The translations under genes were made by a program, and so were the position numbers. Shown piece by piece: positions 1 to 5,834 of a stretch of 5,834 nt of DNA; the stretch's first letter is position 1; each line of letters opens with the position of its first letter. The DNA is from Nitrospiria bacterium (lineage in GTDB: Bacteria; Nitrospirota; Nitrospiria; Nitrospirales; UBA8639): positions 1 to 5,834 of the forward strand of contig JAUIKP010000236.1 in NCBI GenBank assembly GCA_030430725.1, read 5' to 3'. The notes under the pieces are model-generated. The model saw only the letters and a program-made list of their open reading frames with translations. It did no database searches and had not been told where the DNA came from.

Positions 1-187
1 GGAGTGATTTGGCTGCTTCGATGAAGGCTTTTCCACGAATAAGCCGGCCACTGATATGGGTATGATACACCTTAATCGCCATTTCTTGTCGCAGTTCGAG
101 ATCATACCCATAGTAAATGGTACCGGTTTGGCCTTTGGCAATTTCTCCCTGTATTTCAATTTTTCCCGGCAACAGTTGTGTATTCAT
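1..187 (-). CDS. Ser/Thr protein kinase (Hanks type), N-terminal part, cut by window edge
   Basis: Only the first 62 codons are inside the window; the rest lies beyond the left edge. The peptide reads as a eukaryotic-like protein kinase N-lobe. It has a glycine-rich ATP loop at residues 16-25 (IAKGQTGTIY), followed by the beta-3 strand AIKVY, whose Lys39 would be the ATP-anchoring lysine. The segment FIEAAKSL at 55-62 fits helix C, with Glu57 as the salt-bridge glutamate. The first glycine of the usual GxGxxG loop is replaced by Ala17, while the second and third glycines remain (19 and 22). The catalytic HRD and DFG motifs would be outside the window, so activity cannot be judged. The ATG at 185-187 was chosen because the kinase fold begins soon after it. 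No clear Shine-Dalgarno precedes it; an in-frame GTG nine codons upstream is possible but equally unsupported. The substrate is unknown. It lies in the same direction as bioF, 277 nt downstream of it. Confidence 0.8.
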   Translation of the reverse strand, partial: MNTQLLPGKIEIQGEIAKGQTGTIYYGYDLELRQEMAIKVYHTHISGRLIRGKAFIEAAKSL

Positions 188-464
188 ACAAAAATCTAAC
201 TGATTTAAAGGCACGTTGTGATGAATGAAGGCGTATAGAAGTTGTGAATCATTGAAAAGAAGTCAACCCTATATCAATCAATGCAATGTGGAAATCTCGG
301 TGCCATGGAATTCCTGCTCATCTTTTCGGAATACCGTTTGATTTTCTTGAATGGAGGGGATTCTTGATCTCTTTGGGTTTCGAATGGAGGACATAATGGA
401 AAGGGCGTTTCTCAGCATCAGCTGGCAAGAATAAGAAGTGGAACAAAGGGGGGTAATCCTTCGC
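188..464. other. Noncoding spacer between bioF and the kinase gene
   Basis: The 277-nt spacer lies downstream of bioF and upstream of the kinase gene. I see no convincing gene, RNA or strong terminator in it. The plus strand has two short open frames (281-367, 28 aa; 351-434, 27 aa). The second contains an internal ATG at 396 preceded by GGAGG, but neither resembles a known protein. A 9-bp direct repeat, GAATGGAGG, occurs at 349-357 and 382-390, 33 bp apart. On the minus strand a TTGACT hexamer (261-266) is a possible -35 element for the kinase, but no -10 lies at a normal distance. The region must carry either a kinase promoter or read-through from bioF; the sequence does not decide which. 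Confidence 0.6.
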
Positions 465-1625
465 TCAGAGAACCTTAAGAGCTGTTCCTACTTTCCGTAA
501 TGCTCTGAGTGCGGTCTCGAGATGCTCAAGTGAATGATCGGCTGTAACCGTGATGCGGAGGCGGCTCGTCCCTTTTGGGACCGTAGGGGGGCGGACAGCG
601 GGAATCCACACGCCCTCTGCTCGTAAGCGTTGGCTCATCTGGACCCCGAGTTCGGGGTCGTTCACCAGGATCGGGAGAATAGGGCTCTGAGTGGCGGTCA
701 GCTGGAACCCCATGGTTACTAGTCCCTGATGCAAAAAATCTCGATTCCGCCAGAGCCTTTTCCTCCGTTGGGGTTCTTGCCGGATGATTGCCAGGGCCGC
801 ACTCGCTGCTGCGGCAATGGCTGGTGGTGGGGCGGTGGTATAGATAAATGAGCGTGCGGTATTAATCAGATAGGACACGAAATCTTTCGACCCGGCGATA
901 AACCCGCCGCTGGACCCAAGGGCTTTACTGAGCGTGCCCATATGTAGGATATGGCGGGAGTCTAATCCAAAATGCTCCACCGTGCCTCGACCGGTTGCGC
1001 CCATGACCCCGGTGCCATGCGCGTCATCAATGAGCAGGGTGGCACCATATTCTTCTGCCAATCTGGCTATCTCGGGCAGCGGAGCCACATCTCCATCCAT
1101 ACTAAACACCCCCTCAGTCAGAAGGAGCGTCGAAGTCCGGGAACGTGGTTTTGCCAGAAGGCGCTTGAGATGCTCGACGTCGTTATGATGGAAGACGCGT
1201 AGTGTGGCCCGGCTGAGGCGGCAACCATCAATCAGGCTGGCATGGCATAATCGATCCGCTAAAATCAGGCTATCTGCCGTGGCAAGATTCGGGATGACTC
1301 CTATATTGGTGGCATACCCTGAAGAAAAGGTGAGCGCCGCTTCTGTATCTTTAAAACCGGCCAATTCACTTTCTAAGACGTGATGAGGGGTGATGTTGCC
1401 GGATATTAACCGTGAGGCTCCAGATCCTACCCCAAATTTTTTGATGGCTTTCGTGGCGGCATCTTTTACCTGTGGATGGTTGGCCAGCCCAAGATAGTTA
1501 TTGGATGCAAAAAGGAGGATTTCCCGCCCTTCCACTGAAATGACCGGAGCCGAGGGGGAGTTGATAAGGGACAACTCCCTCAACAGGTGTTGTTGTGCTA
1601 AGTTCTGGAGGTCTTCTTTGAACAT
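465..1625 (-). CDS. bioF: 8-amino-7-oxononanoate synthase (biotin synthesis)
   Basis: BioF is a cytoplasmic PLP enzyme that condenses pimeloyl-ACP or pimeloyl-CoA with L-alanine to give 8-amino-7-oxononanoate, the first step of biotin ring assembly. From the ATG at 1623-1625 it has 386 residues, close to the family's usual ~385. Visible motifs are SNNYLGL (41-47), His128 in HASL (the residue that stacks on PLP), TEGVFSMDGD (from 170), DDAHGTG (200-206) with the PLP-contacting Asp and His, and TLSK with Lys234 as the Schiff-base lysine. The C-terminal signature RPPTVPKGTSRLR (from 345) favours BioF over the related 2-amino-3-ketobutyrate CoA ligase (Kbl). The frame extends upstream to a TTG at 1692-1694, adding 23 residues that match nothing in the family, so I prefer the ATG although it lacks a clear Shine-Dalgarno. 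No other biotin gene is in view. It is transcribed divergently from ilvB. Confidence 0.93.
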   Translation of the reverse strand: MFKEDLQNLAQQHLLRELSLINSPSAPVISVEGREILLFASNNYLGLANHPQVKDAATKAIKKFGVGSGASRLISGNITPHHVLESELAGFKDTEAALTFSSGYATNIGVIPNLATADSLILADRLCHASLIDGCRLSRATLRVFHHNDVEHLKRLLAKPRSRTSTLLLTEGVFSMDGDVAPLPEIARLAEEYGATLLIDDAHGTGVMGATGRGTVEHFGLDSRHILHMGTLSKALGSSGGFIAGSKDFVSYLINTARSFIYTTAPPPAIAAAASAALAIIRQEPQRRKRLWRNRDFLHQGLVTMGFQLTATQSPILPILVNDPELGVQMSQRLRAEGVWIPAVRPPTVPKGTSRLRITVTADHSLEHLETALRALRKVGTALKVL

Positions 1626-1711
1626 TGAGCGGGCCACAGTAGTGAAATAAAACCTTTTGTCCAGTCGTCCACAGGTATTTCGTAATGCGATCAACCCTGC
1701 TACAATAAATA

Positions 1712-1741
1712 TTGACTTGAAAAAACCACAATGATTACAAT
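1712..1741 (+). promoter_or_regulatory. Putative sigma70-type promoter for ilvB operon
   Basis: TTGACT (1712-1717) matches the -35 consensus at five of six positions. TACAAT (1736-1741) matches the -10 consensus at five of six, with an 18-bp spacer. Transcription would start near 1748, leaving a leader of about 130 nt before ilvB. It is the best promoter match seen in the divergent region. It is a sequence match only, in AT-rich DNA where chance matches are common. Confidence 0.5.
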
Positions 1742-1746
1742 GGTTT
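1723..1746. repeat. Inverted repeat overlapping the ilvB -10 element
   Basis: AAACCA (1723-1728) and TGGTTT (1741-1746) form a perfect 6-bp inverted repeat around a 12-bp centre. It lies between the putative -35 and just past the -10 of the ilvB promoter, where a bound repressor would block RNA polymerase. The centre also holds a short direct repeat (ACAATG twice). It sits upstream of bioF too, so it could serve either gene. Function as an operator is inference. Confidence 0.3.
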
Positions 1747-1753
1747 ATTTATG

Positions 1754-1795
1754 CAGACAATAAATTTACCACAAATGGGGAATATTTTTTGTCTG
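1754..1795 (+). promoter_or_regulatory. Hairpin in the presumed ilvB leader
   Basis: CAGACAA (1754-1760) pairs perfectly with TTGTCTG (1789-1795). After one T-T mismatch, AAAT (1762-1765) pairs with ATTT (1784-1787). Inside, TT pairs with AA, and CCA (1769-1771) pairs with TGG (1776-1778) around a CAAA tetraloop, giving about 16 pairs in 42 nt. No U-run follows, so it is not a simple intrinsic terminator on the plus strand. It lies just after the predicted transcription start and could affect mRNA stability, attenuation or protein binding. It does not resemble any riboswitch or T-box that I recognise. Confidence 0.4.
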
Positions 1796-1819
1796 AGCGG
1801 GTAGTGAGGGGTTTTCCCG

Positions 1820-1847
1820 GGACGATGTGGTTCACCAGGTTTCGTCC
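1820..1847 (+). promoter_or_regulatory. Second hairpin in the ilvB leader, close to the start codon
   Basis: GGACGA (1820-1825) pairs with TCGTCC (1842-1847). Between them TGG (1828-1830) can pair with CCA (1835-1837) around TTCA. A second TCGTC copy at 1849-1853 could replace 1842-1846 as the partner of GACGA, allowing an alternative fold. Just upstream is the 8-bp palindrome TCCCGGGA (1815-1822), which overlaps the left arm. The hairpin ends about 16 nt before the ilvB ribosome-binding site. Confidence 0.35.
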
Positions 1848-1863
1848 GTCGTCAAATTAAACA

Positions 1864-1871
1864 GAGGGTGA
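1864..1871 (+). promoter_or_regulatory. Ribosome-binding site deciding the ilvB start
   Basis: GAGGGTGA carries a GGTGA core complementary to the 16S rRNA tail and ends 5 nt before the ATG at 1877. An in-frame GTG at 1868 lies within this element and so cannot be its target. This sets the ilvB start at 1877. Confidence 0.7.
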
Positions 1872-1876
1872 GAATC

Positions 1877-3652
1877 ATGAAAATCACTGGTGCAGAAATC
1901 TTCTTAGAAGCATTAAAACGTGAGGGCGTGAAAACCATGTTTGCCTTACCAGGCGGAGTGGTTCTCAAAATTTTCGATGTCTTGCACCAGCAGAAAGATA
2001 TTCGGGTAATTCTGACACGACATGAACAGGGTGCGGGGTTTATGGCCGTCGGATACGCAAAAGCTATGGGTAAACCTGGTGTGGCGCTGATTACCTCCGG
2101 CCCCGGCATGACAAATGTTATCACGTCTCTTGCGGACGCGTATATGGATTCCGTTCCTATAGTCGTCTTTTCCGGACAGGTTCCGACCGCCTTGATCGGC
2201 AATGATGCCTTCCAGGAGGCCGACAACATCGGTCTCAGTCGTCCGTGCACCAAATACAATTTCCTGGTCAAGGACGTAAAAGATTTAGCTCAGACGATTA
2301 AGGAAGCATTTTATATTGCCACCACTGGTCGCCCTGGCCCGGTCTTAGTCGATATTCCTAAAGATATTTCGCTCGAGAAAGCGGAATTCCAATACCCGAC
2401 GTCTGTTGCTGTTCGCGGATATAATCCCACGTACGAGGGAAGTCGGTGGAAAATTAAACAAGCCGCGGACGCGATCATGAAGGCAAAGCGTCCAATTTTA
2501 TATGTGGGCGGTGGTGTGGTGTTATCCGGAGCTTCTCCGGAGGTGAAAGAGCTGGCCGAACTGACGCAAATTCCGGTGGACATGACCTTAATGGCGCTTG
2601 GAGCATTTCCTGGAACCCATCCCCTCTCACTGGGCATGCTGGGCATGCATGGGACATATGTCGCGAACATGGCCATGCATTATTCTGACCTGGTCATTGC
2701 CGTTGGGGCACGATTTGATGATCGAGTGACGGGAAAGGTTTCAGAGTTTTGTCCCGATGCGAAAATTATTCACATTGATATTGATCCGACCTCTATTCGG
2801 AAGAATATTCAGGTAGACATTCCTATTGTCGGTGATTGTAAGCGAGTGCTAACCGAATTAAATAATATTCTTCGGGCCACGGTAAATGGGAATCAAAAAG
2901 AGCAAAGGCAACCCTGGTGGGATCAACTGAATGCCTGGAGGCAAGCACATCCTCTGCACTTTGATCAAGACCCTGACGGACAAATTAAGCCACAATTCCT
3001 TATTGATCGCCTGTATCAGCTTACGAGCGACCGGAATCCTATTTTGGCCACAGATGTGGGCCAACACCAGATGTGGGCAGCTCAATACTTTAAATTACAA
3101 AACCCGCAATCCTGGTTGACGTCAGGTGGGTTGGGGACCATGGGTTTTGGATTGCCGGCCGCTATGGGTGCGCAAGCTGCGTTTCCGGATCGACTGGTTC
3201 TGTGTGTCGCCGGTGATGGCAGTATTCAAATGAATACCCAAGAGTTGGCGACCGCAGTTGTCGAGCAATTACCAGTTAAAGTTTTCATTATTAATAACCG
3301 TTTCCATGGCATGGTTCGGCAGTGGCAGGATTTGTTCTATGAGGGCCGGTATGCGTCAAGTTATCTGGGGACCGTTCCTGATTTTGTGAAATTGGCGGAA
3401 GCCTATGGGGCTTCAGGTATCCGGATTGAAACGGTTTCGGAAATGGATAACGGCATTCGTGAAGCGATTTCCATAAATGGCCCAGTCGTGATTGACGTCC
3501 CGACCTACCAGTTTGAAAATTGTTATCCCATGATTCCGGCCGGAGGCTGTAATCACGAAATGTTATTAGCAGATCCCCCAGACTTAAAAAAGCCCAATGT
3601 CATGCAAAAAATTGGTACTCAGGCGGATTCGGATTCTGTCATCACAGCTTAG
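1877..3652 (+). CDS. ilvB: Acetolactate synthase, large catalytic subunit
   Basis: This ThDP/FAD enzyme joins two pyruvates into acetolactate, or pyruvate with 2-oxobutyrate into acetohydroxybutyrate, the first common step of valine, leucine and isoleucine synthesis. From ATG 1877 it is 591 aa, a usual length. The N-terminal pyrimidine-binding domain (~1-165) has the catalytic Glu50 in RHEQGAG, TSGPG (73-77) and DAFQEAD (from 110). The central domain (~190-325) has the FAD-side motif [10 protein letters not shown] (278-287). The C-terminal domain carries the ThDP/Mg motif from GDG (446-448) to NN (473-474), followed by GMVRQWQ with Trp483, the position linked to herbicide sensitivity in plants. 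These motifs separate it from other ThDP enzymes such as glyoxylate carboligase or pyruvate oxidase. All expected active-site motifs are intact. ilvH starts 22 nt after its TAG stop, indicating co-transcription with its regulatory subunit. Confidence 0.96.
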   Translation: MKITGAEIFLEALKREGVKTMFALPGGVVLKIFDVLHQQKDIRVILTRHEQGAGFMAVGYAKAMGKPGVALITSGPGMTNVITSLADAYMDSVPIVVFSGQVPTALIGNDAFQEADNIGLSRPCTKYNFLVKDVKDLAQTIKEAFYIATTGRPGPVLVDIPKDISLEKAEFQYPTSVAVRGYNPTYEGSRWKIKQAADAIMKAKRPILYVGGGVVLSGASPEVKELAELTQIPVDMTLMALGAFPGTHPLSLGMLGMHGTYVANMAMHYSDLVIAVGARFDDRVTGKVSEFCPDAKIIHIDIDPTSIRKNIQVDIPIVGDCKRVLTELNNILRATVNGNQKEQRQPWWDQLNAWRQAHPLHFDQDPDGQIKPQFLIDRLYQLTSDRNPILATDVGQHQMWAAQYFKLQNPQSWLTSGGLGTMGFGLPAAMGAQAAFPDRLVLCVAGDGSIQMNTQELATAVVEQLPVKVFIINNRFHGMVRQWQDLFYEGRYASSYLGTVPDFVKLAEAYGASGIRIETVSEMDNGIREAISINGPVVIDVPTYQFENCYPMIPAGGCNHEMLLADPPDLKKPNVMQKIGTQADSDSVITA

Positions 3653-3674
3653 AGTACAACCATAAAAGGGTGTT

Positions 3675-4196
3675 ATGGAACACATTATTTCGTTGACGGT
3701 AGAAAATAAATTCGGATCTTTGTCCCGAATCGCGGGACTCTTTAGCGGGCGGGGGTTTAATATCGAAAGTTTGTCAGTGGCTCCAACGCTGGATCCCTCT
3801 GTGTCCATGATGACCCTGGTTACCAAGGGGGATGATCCGATTATCGAACAAATCCTGAAGCAGCTGAACAAACTTATTGATGTGATAAAAGTCGTTGATA
3901 TTAGCGAAAGCGAGTTTGTTGAACGAGAGACTGCGCTAATTAAGGTCCATACCCGGCCAGAGGATCGAGCGGAAGCTCTTCGCATTGCGGATATTTTTCG
4001 AGCCAATGTTCTGGATTCCTCTCCTACCAGCTATACCATTGAAGTCACTGGAGACGTGAGGAAAGTCCAGGCGATCATCAATCTCCTGCAACCACTTGGC
4101 ATCAAAGAGCTGGTACGCACCGGCAGGATTGCCATTGGGCGCGAACCGACACGCTCGACACAAACCCAATCCCGACCGCTTGCGAAAGCAAATTAA
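3675..4196 (+). CDS. ilvH: Acetolactate synthase, small regulatory subunit (ACT domain)
   Basis: This is the regulatory partner of IlvB. It stimulates the catalytic subunit and confers valine feedback inhibition. The 173 aa comprise an N-terminal ACT domain (about 3-80) opening with ISLTVENKFGSLSRIAGLF, then the small-subunit C-terminal domain (about 82-160). Gly14 and Asn29 (in GFNIES) are present. The equivalent residues in E. coli IlvH are ones whose substitution gives valine resistance, so the valine site looks intact; sensitivity itself is inferred. The tail after about residue 156 is rich in Thr, Ser, Gln and Arg and is slightly longer than in E. coli IlvH (163 aa). AAAGGG ends 4 nt before the ATG, a close but usable ribosome-binding site. 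It could equally be named ilvN, depending on convention. Confidence 0.95.
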   Translation: MEHIISLTVENKFGSLSRIAGLFSGRGFNIESLSVAPTLDPSVSMMTLVTKGDDPIIEQILKQLNKLIDVIKVVDISESEFVERETALIKVHTRPEDRAEALRIADIFRANVLDSSPTSYTIEVTGDVRKVQAIINLLQPLGIKELVRTGRIAIGREPTRSTQTQSRPLAKAN

Positions 4197-4232
4197 TCAG
4201 GCCAACCAACACCTGCCTTTATATTGAGGGGA

Positions 4233-4254
4233 TCCGTCCACCCTGATCGACGGA
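4233..4254 (+). other. Small inverted repeat in the ilvH-ilvC spacer
   Basis: TCCGTC (4233-4238) and GACGGA (4249-4254) form a perfect 6-bp stem with a 10-nt loop in the 96-nt gap between ilvH and ilvC, the longest gap in the operon. No T-run follows, so it is not an intrinsic terminator. It could tune mRNA stability or processing between the two cistrons, or be chance. Confidence 0.25.
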
Positions 4255-4262
4255 ACGACTGA

Positions 4263-5306
<1,044 letters not shown>

Positions 5307-5339
5307 TGAAAAGGTTTTGAGGCGTGAGACCCTTTCCCA

Positions 5340-5834
5340 ATGGCTGATCAGGCAAAAGGGATTCCTGTTGCCAAAGAAGGCCTCCCCTTTATTGCAGGGG
5401 GAGGGCTTCTGACCCTTGGGTGTTGGGTGGTCGGGCCGGTCTGGCTGACTTGCCTGACGGGGGTGTTGACCCTATTTACCGCCTGGTTTTTTCGAAATCC
5501 GGGCAGAACGATTCCTCAGGGGAGAAATCTCATTGTCTCTCCCGGTGATGGGACGGTCGTAGCGATAGAACAGGAATTCGAGCACCGATTCCTCAAAGAA
5601 CCCAGTATCAGAATCAGCATTTTTTTAAATGTATTTAATGTCCATATTAATCGGATGCCTGCTACAGGAGTGCTACAGGATGTCGCCTATGCTCCCGGGA
5701 AGTTTTTAGTAGCCAGTCGTCCGGAGGCATCAGCGGAAAATGAACAAAATGCGCTGATGCTCAGGCGTTCCGATGGGAAAAAAATCCTGTGCGTGCAAAT
5801 TGCCGGGTTAATTGCCAGACGCATTGTCTGCTGG
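5340..5834 (+). CDS. psd: Phosphatidylserine decarboxylase proenzyme (short PSD-A type), cut by right edge
   Basis: Psd is an inner-membrane-associated pyruvoyl enzyme that converts phosphatidylserine to phosphatidylethanolamine. The first 165 codons are present and open to the window edge. Residues ~14-50 are strongly hydrophobic, enough for a two-segment membrane hairpin, followed by FFRNPGR (50-56). Next come SPGDG with Asp70 and FNVHINR with His102, which correspond to the Asp and His of the proposed self-cleavage triad. Then come PGKF (119-122), NEQNAL (134-139) and QIAGLIARRIV (153-163), all typical of the short PSD family. The Gly-Ser self-cleavage site that forms the alpha and beta chains lies beyond the window. 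The ATG at 5340 is the first possible ATG, as an in-frame TGA lies at 5325-5327. Its ribosome-binding site is weak (GTGAG, 11 nt upstream). It begins 33 nt after ilvC, so it is probably co-transcribed. Confidence 0.92.
   Translation, partial: MADQAKGIPVAKEGLPFIAGGGLLTLGCWVVGPVWLTCLTGVLTLFTAWFFRNPGRTIPQGRNLIVSPGDGTVVAIEQEFEHRFLKEPSIRISIFLNVFNVHINRMPATGVLQDVAYAPGKFLVASRPEASAENEQNALMLRRSDGKKILCVQIAGLIARRIVCW
5375..5410 (+). other. GC-rich hairpin within the 5' end of psd
   Basis: AGAAGGCCTCCCC (5375-5387) pairs with GGGGAGGGCTTCT (5398-5410) in a 13-position stem with a single G-G mismatch and a 10-nt loop. It sits 36-71 nt into psd, over codons for the EGLPFIAGGGLL stretch. No T-run follows on the plus strand, so it is not a classical terminator. 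On the minus strand it is followed only by a weak T-rich stretch. It may be an internal attenuation or translation-slowing structure, or a by-product of the codons used. Confidence 0.4.

Noticed and set aside
281..367. 28-aa plus-strand open frame starting ATGCAATGTGG
   Set aside because: No ribosome-binding site, no recognisable features, and length expected by chance.
351..434. Short plus-strand open frame (27 aa), with an internal ATG at 396 preceded by GGAGG
   Set aside because: The product is very short and resembles nothing known, and the GGAGG is part of a repeated GAATGGAGG. One good ribosome-binding match alone is not enough.
400..464. Possible terminator after bioF on the minus strand
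   Set aside because: Only 4-bp stems (AAGG/CCTT and CAGC/GCTG) with no proper T-run; too weak to annotate.
1723..1746. AAACCA/TGGTTT read on the minus strand as a terminator, because TGGTTTTTT follows
   Set aside because: The stem is short and AT-rich and lies upstream of bioF, not after any minus-strand gene in view. An operator or chance is more likely.
1751..1804. A 17-codon open frame in the ilvB leader (ATG to TAG), a possible attenuation leader peptide
   Set aside because: It has only two Ile and two Leu codons, scattered, and no Val. It lacks a ribosome-binding site, starts almost at the predicted transcript start, and no terminator hairpin with a U-run follows.
1852..2271. Long antisense open frame across the start of ilvB
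   Set aside because: It lies opposite well-supported ilvB codons and its protein resembles nothing known; it is a shadow of the real gene.

Overview
This window holds ordinary biosynthetic and housekeeping genes from a bacterium whose G+C looks moderate, near one half by eye. The main content is a rightward branched-chain amino-acid operon, ilvB-ilvH-ilvC, running straight into psd (phosphatidylserine decarboxylase), which is cut by the right edge. A leftward bioF (biotin synthesis) diverges from ilvB. A leftward Ser/Thr protein kinase gene is cut by the left edge. I found no transposon, CRISPR array, tRNA, rRNA or phage gene.

Layout: 1-187, N-terminal 62 codons of a Pkn2/Hanks-type kinase (minus). 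188-464, noncoding spacer. 465-1625, bioF (minus). 1626-1876, divergent bioF/ilvB control region with a good sigma70-like promoter, a dyad over its -10, and two hairpins in the presumed ilvB leader. 1877-3652, ilvB. 3675-4196, ilvH. 4293-5306, ilvC. 5340-5834, psd, partial. All four rightward genes lie in one direction with gaps of 22, 96 and 33 nt, so they probably form one transcription unit.

How the genes work together: IlvB (catalytic) and IlvH (regulatory, ACT domain) form acetolactate synthase. IlvC then isomerises and reduces acetolactate or acetohydroxybutyrate to the dihydroxy acids of the valine/leucine and isoleucine pathways. Psd makes phosphatidylethanolamine from phosphatidylserine. 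It is biochemically unrelated, but it follows ilvC in a number of deltaproteobacterial and Nitrospirota-type genomes, as I recall. Phosphatidylethanolamine synthesis, Hanks-type kinases and this gene order fit a Gram-negative bacterium, perhaps Nitrospirota or Desulfobacterota-like. That assignment is inference and not firm.

No undescribed system is evident. The points most worth checking are the one-residue-short cofactor loop of IlvC, the structured ilvB leader, and a strong GC-rich hairpin inside the 5' end of psd.
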